Shown here: positions 58,871 through 64,000 of the stretch, piece after piece
Numbering within the stretch: the first letter of the stretch is position 1
How the letters are laid out: each line of letters begins with the position of its first letter
Assembly (NCBI RefSeq): GCF_964199755.1
Contig: NC_133899.1
Location: forward strand, 27,507,446 to 27,571,445
Length of the DNA: 64,000 nucleotides
Source: Larus michahellis
Lineage: Eukaryota > Chordata > Aves > Charadriiformes > Laridae
Reading direction: 5' to 3'
The notes under the pieces: generated by a model
Databases searched by the model: none
Seen by the model: only the letters and a program-made list of their open reading frames with translations
Told to the model about the DNA's origin: nothing
Position numbers and translations under genes: made by a program

Positions 58871-59160
58871 CTACGCGCTGGCTCCCAGTTTGCCCCCGCA
58901 TCGTCTCCTCGCGCGCACGCGCTCCCCGGCCGGCACCCCAGCGTCACCCGGCGCTCGCCAGCGCACAGCGGGGCAGGGGCGCCAGGACACGGCCAGCAGC
59001 TTTCTGATGGCTTGGAGCCATTCTCCGAAGTCCTCTCACACAGGACTCGCCGCCCGTTCAGGTTCCCGGCGGAGGCGGCAGGACTCCGCGCGGTCAGCCA
59101 ACAGCCCCGCAGCCAGCCGTGGGCAGCTGCAGGGGATGCGAGCGCCCCATCTGCACTTTG
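58871..59160. promoter_or_regulatory. CpG-dense patch, possible small CpG island
   Basis: Many CpGs are clustered around 58890-59000 (CGCGCGCACGCGCTCCCCGG) and continue to about 59150, against AT-rich flanks. It could be a promoter, an orphan CpG island or a methylated CpG-rich remnant. No initiator, TATA box or adjoining coding exon is identifiable. Overlapping frames on both strands are composition artefacts. Confidence 0.35.
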
Positions 59161-61010
59161 ATAACAGCGTTCCACCTTCATACAGGGCTCACAAAAAGAA
59201 AAGAGCAGGGACCGATAGTGGTAAGAGCGGTGCGCGTCCCGTGTTTCTCATGCGCTGCTGTGTGCACTGCACAGAGTCCGCACTGGGGAGGGGAATGCAA
59301 GAACCCTAAAGCGAGAAGAGGTGTCTCGTGAGCAATTGCTGGAGTGTGCATCAATTAAATGCAAAAATCCAGATGGAAAACAAAAAAATAAACCCAAGAA
59401 TGAAAATGCTGCCGGATTCTGGTGCAGGCTGTGGTAATTTAGGACCCTTTCAGAGAGGCCTCCCTGTCTCGGCGGTTATTAAATTGACACCCTGCTGCTG
59501 AGCAATATAGGAAATGCCCCAAGCAGAACAAACTCTGAGACTGGAAAAGAAGCTGAAAGACTCACAGGAATGAATTTAAGCTTGTTTCAGACCAGGATTC
59601 TGTGTAGCCCACAACGACTCCCAGCAGCGGGTGCTGATGGAATAAGACTAATGGGCCGTGAGGGCACAGCCTTCCCATGCTGCTGCGCGGATCCCTGTGA
59701 GACTGGTCAGGGAGGTGGAAGGGTGTTTCTCCTCCTGCGTCCTCCACTCCGAAGGATGGTTGAGGGCTGGTGCTCTTTGAGACCAAGCCTGGCGTGGGGG
59801 ATGCTGGGGGGGATCGCTGGCGGCTGGGCACTGCTCTCCAAACACCTCTAATAGCTGGTAGGTTGGACGCGCGCGGACCAGGGCAGCCCTGCGTGCTCGC
59901 AGAGCCACCGAAGGGAGCACAGGGCTTAGCAAGAGCTGAAGGCAGGCACCAGGCGGTCTACACAAGGATGCTGAAATAAAGGCAACAGCACTGAAATAAA
60001 TGGCAGACTCAATTGCTCTACTTTATTAGATGCTGACAAGCGAACATAAATCCCTATCTGCAAAAATCGGTTATGTGCATTTGGACAACTGAATAAGGAG
60101 GGCTGAAATATTGTTCTATTTACTTTCAAGGCACAGAACCAAGACACTCTTCCTTACCTCATAAAATGCAGCATAGGGAAGTTAATACCTTTTTGCCAGC
60201 AGCTTTTTGCTCTCTCTTGCCAGAGACAGCCTCCGTTTTTGAGACTGCACCATCAATCCCAATCCCATAAGGACCTAAGTTTTTATGTATGCATGCACTC
60301 GATCCAGGGCTGAAATAAATGCAGGTTATCTCTCTCGTGCGCTGGGCTGTCTTGCAGCAGGAGCTGGATGACACCAGCACGACAAGGGTGCAAAGATCAC
60401 TTCAAACCGCGCCGACCTTCTCTTCTGACTGCTTTTGCCCCAAAACCGCTCGATGTACTGCTGGAAGGCAGAAGTGCTGGGGTCCGGACACCCCTCCGGG
60501 TCAGGGTACGGGGGGCAGGGGAGCCTCAGTCTGCGGGGCTCGGGGGGGGACAAGGTTGACCCGTGTTTTGTCCTCATGGCATCGTTGGTGCTTCCTCCCT
60601 CACTTCATCACAAAGAGGGAAGCGGCAGAGGTTGGAGAGCTCTATACTGGGGATTTCGTCCCAGCTCACCTTCGTTTTTTCAGCCCAGTAATAGTTATTT
60701 TTGGGGAGCCTTTGGGACAGATTCTGGCTGCAAGTTAAACAGCCGAGTCACATAAACGTGTCCCATTTGTCTCAGCCAGGAGCCAATACCGAGGAGCACT
60801 TGTGTGTAACTCATAATCAATGATTTATTCAGCATAAGTGATTTATTTTGTTCTGCTTCTTTAATAGCCAAAAGCAAAACTTTCTGTCTTCAGACATGCT
60901 CAATTCAGTGGTGGGGTTTTTTTCCAAACACAAATAATCCAAAAGCGATGCTTACTCACAACAGACAGGACAAATCAGATGACACGAGCTTTATTCCACG
61001 GTGGGGCAAG
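59161..61010. other. unique noncoding sequence
   Basis: No gene recognised. GC-rich parts lie at 59660-59940 and 60470-60560 (with a G run near 60542). Several AT-rich parts occur. Confidence 0.5.
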
Positions 61011-61155
61011 CAATCAAAGATGTCAAAATTTGTTTTCAGAGCATGTCATGCAGGGCGATGTTCACTCAAATTTTCTTGGTATGCAAACATTAAACAGTAG
61101 GCACTTGGCAAATTAAAATATTTATGAAGTTCTAACTCTGAAATGGAAAACGGGT
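61011..61155. promoter_or_regulatory. conserved-element-like block
   Basis: AT-rich repeat-free sequence with TCAAAGATGTCAAAATTTG, CAAATTTTCTTGG and AAATTAAAATATTTATG words. CAAATTTT/CAAAATTTG words near 61024 and 61066 are partly complementary. Regulatory function is inferred. Confidence 0.35.
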
Positions 61156-63060
61156 ATGCCTCTTTGCTATACCTTTAGGAAAAAAAATTCAAGTTGATCC
61201 AGGAAGCGAGAGAAGTTGTTTCTCATTGCCTTCGTACTCAAAATACACTCCTCCTTTCCTTACGTGGAGAAGTTACACAAGGACCGCGTGCAATATTTTC
61301 TGCCTCTATCCTCAAATCATTTTCTGTTTCTACTTTTTTCCCATCAATCACGATGTGTCACTCTTTCTTAGTACTGCACACATGAAGTCCAGTCAATACA
61401 GAATGCATGGATTGTCACAAATGGCCACTGAAATCGCTCATTTCTCAGCCTTGCGTAGACACCCTGCACACGTTTCACCCTTACGAGCTACGTGAGGAAC
61501 TGACCCTCTGCTACCAGATCTCACCCTTTTCTCCGGGCGCAACAGCTCCTGTAATTCTTACACTGAAATTTTGTAAAACTTCAGTCATCAGTTTTCATTG
61601 ATTCTTGTAGGCATGATGCATAGCCGGTACTTCCCAAACCTCCAAATTGCTATCTCATTAGCAGCTCAGCGTGATGTATCTTGTGCATACTAAATGAAGC
61701 GGTATGCCTGTGTATCACGCTTCCTTTCCACAGAAACATTAAAAGCACAGTTATTTTTGAGATCGCTTTTCTCCATTATTGTCTGTCCCTTCTTGCCACA
61801 GTTGCCGGGCAATTAAAGGATGCTCATATACTCCATTTTTCCCTTCAGCTGAGTTCCAGCGGTGTCAGATCTTCAAGCACAACCGACAAACGGAGAGAGA
61901 GCACAGAAGCTGGCAAAGACAGTCTAATAGAAAAAAACAAAACAGTGGAATTTTCTTAATTAAAATAATACCCTTGAGATGAAGTCCAGGACCACTGCAG
62001 TAATTAAATACTTAGGTCAGGTTTTCAAGACTCTGGAGCTGTACAAGGGCCCAGGGACCGACCAGCCCCTTGAATGTGCTTCCGAACGTGCATCCTAGTG
62101 TGAGGTGAGCCTGGCTGAGGTGCAGGGAAGTCAGGAGTCAGCTCACTTCAGCAGTGACAAGCTTTTTCAAGCCTAAAAACCTGAGAAGTCCCCCCTCTTC
62201 TTCAGGCACTTACATACTGCTGAAGACATGTATACCACAAATACTCACATATATCACTCGTTGGTCTGGTTTTTGCTGTGCTCACACTAAGGGGTGTGCA
62301 CGATCACAGCCTGTGCACTGCTTTGCGTCCGCACCGACTTTTTCCAATGGCAGGAAAGTTTTCAGCATTTGTAGGTTGGTCTGGAAAGGACATGATCTGA
62401 TACATCTAGGCCACCTGGCTAGATAACAGAGTACAGACCACCAGCCTCAATCCACAGGTCGTTCTGGTTTAGGTCTGAGTTTGCCTAAATAACTGTGCAA
62501 AGTTAGGTTTTGTCCTGCTACTAGAAACTCTGTGTGTGTGTGTGTGTGTGTGCACAAGGAGACAAGTGCTGGACAAACAAGGGATTTTTTTTGAGCGGAA
62601 AGGTCCGTGTCCAGCAGGCATTGACTCCTAACCAGCAAATCACTGACGACCCCACTTCTCCAGGCAGAGCCATTTGCTACAGCTCCTAGATTTCTCCCTT
62701 TGTACCTCGGAAAAACAAAAACCCCTTTATTAAACTTGAAAAAATCATAGGTGCTACTGGGAAAGATCATTTAATACGCTAATTTACAGCTAATCTGACG
62801 GGGCACACCGCAGATGGGTGGTGAGAGAGGTGCAGAGAGGCTCCCATAGAGCACATCTCCCCGCGCATCCGACGCACTGTGCAGCCAGAGTGCGATCTTA
62901 TAAAAAGCAGTATCATGGTAAAGTGTTAAGGGTACAGAGCCTTGCTGTGAAAGTGGGGGAAAAAACCCTAAAGTATCTGGAAAATAAAAAGATTATATCC
63001 TTAGCAGAATATGAACCTGAGACATCGGTAATGAATTGGCTACCAACTCTCAAGCTGCAA
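61156..63060. other. unique noncoding sequence
   Basis: No recognised gene. The plus-strand frame at 62818-63063 (81 codons) is lysine-rich in its second half and not recognisable. The TG repeat at 62531-62552 is listed separately. Confidence 0.45.
62531..62552. repeat. (TG)n dinucleotide repeat
   Basis: Eleven TG units followed by a CACAAGG segment. Confidence 0.95.
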
Positions 63061-63350
63061 TAGAAAGCTTATTTGCTTCATATAATTAGAAGTGTCATAT
63101 TCGATAGCGCTTTCTGATCCTTTTTTAAAAAGAGAATTAACAATAATTTGCTGTAATACAGCCCCATTGATTCTTGTTTGTAACTATAGATCAAGTAATT
63201 AGACATAATGAAAAGCAGTGAAGAGAGATGGATGTAAAATTTCTAAAGCTATAGAGAGGTCATCATCTATCGCAACGCTTACATTGATTAGCTTTATTGT
63301 ACAGAAACCTTGAATTCTTAAGAGCAACAATAATGGCACTGCAAGTGCTC
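63061..63350. promoter_or_regulatory. strong conserved-element-like block
   Basis: About 290 bases of AT-rich, repeat-free sequence with ATAATTAGAAG, GAATTAACAATAATTTG, AGTAATTAGACATAATG and GATTAGC words, giving dense TAAT/ATTA homeodomain-type cores. No coding frame. A prime candidate for a conserved enhancer; inference only. Confidence 0.4.
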
Positions 63351-64000
63351 GGAGGCTGTGGTAGCACTAGACAGCGGCTGTGTCAGGCCGGCTGGGCTGT
63401 GAACCAGCAGCAAGGAAGAGCAGGCAGAGGGGTGAAGGAGGAGGGGTTCACCCCCCAGCCCGCTCTGCCCCGGTGAAGGGGAGCAGCCCGTGGGTCGCTC
63501 AGAGTTGTCCTTCTTTCTGCCTTCCTGGTGGCGTCTGAGCTTGACTCATTTCAGTCCTTTTTCAACTCCGTTTCGCAGCTGCTCTCGGGTACAGCTTCAG
63601 CGCTGGGGCAGGAGAGCGGAGACAGGGAAGAGCAGCGCCCGATCTCTGCGGCTTTCCCCCAGTGTTCTCCTCACGTCCTCCACCGGGAGATGGGAAGTGA
63701 CCCCAGGGCTCTGCCCATGACCTCCTCCTGCTACCACATGTGTGTCTCTATTTCTGATATCAGCATCACAGAGTCCGGCAGCACCTCACCTCCTTCCATT
63801 CTTTTTATAACTTACTTCTTCCAAGCGATTGACAAAGGAAAAGGCATTAATTCAAGAGTTTTTCATATCCTGGCTCTTAACATTCAAGCTCTAAAAAACT
63901 CCATTCCAATAGGCTGATCCACTGTAAATGCACCCTGCAGTAGATGGAATAAAGACGATTGAGTAATAGAGCAGATTTCCACATCTCTGCTCTCTGCTGA
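63351..64000. other. unique noncoding sequence to window end
   Basis: GC-rich at 63380-63480 and 63590-63660, AT-richer afterwards. A 129-codon plus-strand frame at 63528-63917 is serine-rich and unrecognised. Nothing indicates a gene continuing past the edge. Confidence 0.45.

Noticed and set aside
1..64000. tRNA, rRNA, known miRNA seeds, CRISPR arrays, operons, endogenous retroviral LTR pairs or genes
   Set aside because: None was recognised on reading either strand; a covariance-model and LTR search would be needed to exclude diverged ones.

Overview
This looks like nuclear DNA from a bird. The evidence is several CR1 LINE fragments, most of them ending in the CR1-specific octamer tail (ATTCTATG/ATTCTGTG, seen as GAATCACA on the other strand). 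Interspersed-repeat density is otherwise low, GC-rich and AT-rich unique stretches alternate, and there is no bacterial-type gene packing. A non-avian sauropsid cannot be excluded from sequence alone. No complete protein-coding gene, rRNA or tRNA was recognised, and essentially all open frames look like chance, repeat-derived or low-complexity ORFs. The window reads as intergenic or deep-intronic sequence of the kind found around developmental regulators.

Layout. From 1 to 6 kb there is unique sequence with AT-rich, conserved-element-like blocks, including a 14-bp TAAT/ATTA palindrome at 3577. A CR1 copy lies at 6.2-6.5 kb. A GC-rich patch occupies 7.3-8.1 kb and a small hairpin lies at 8.94 kb. 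A 454-bp interrupted CTTC/CCCT polypyrimidine microsatellite runs 10,316-10,769. From 11.5 to 31 kb unique DNA alternates between GC-rich, few-stop patches (11.6-12.1, 18.9-19.3, 26.6-27.9 kb) and AT-rich blocks with homeodomain- and GATA-like words (16.5-17.0, 19.4-19.7, 22.9-23.3, 24.3 kb). From 31.4 to 33 kb is the densest run of conserved-element-like sequence, with two short hairpins and a bare CR1 tail scrap. A minus-strand CR1 lies at 36.5-37.0 kb. From 38 to 45 kb there are three possible but unproven spliced exons. From 47 to 53.5 kb is a cluster of CR1 pieces (47.3, 49.4-50.0, 52.1 and 53.4 kb), the longest retaining part of the CR1 reverse-transcriptase C-terminal region. From 54.8 to 55.5 kb is a GC-rich stretch, followed by a strong conserved-element-like block at 55.5-55.8 kb. 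A CpG-dense patch lies at 58.9-59.2 kb, and two more AT-rich blocks at 61.0 and 63.1 kb.

No set of genes can be shown to work together here. The likely content is regulatory DNA plus decayed retroelements. The best leads for something overlooked are a minus-strand open stretch with coding-like composition at 50.73-50.95 kb, a minus-strand exon-like segment with good splice signals at both ends at 38.14-38.22 kb, and the conserved-element-like blocks. I found no evidence for a new multi-gene system.
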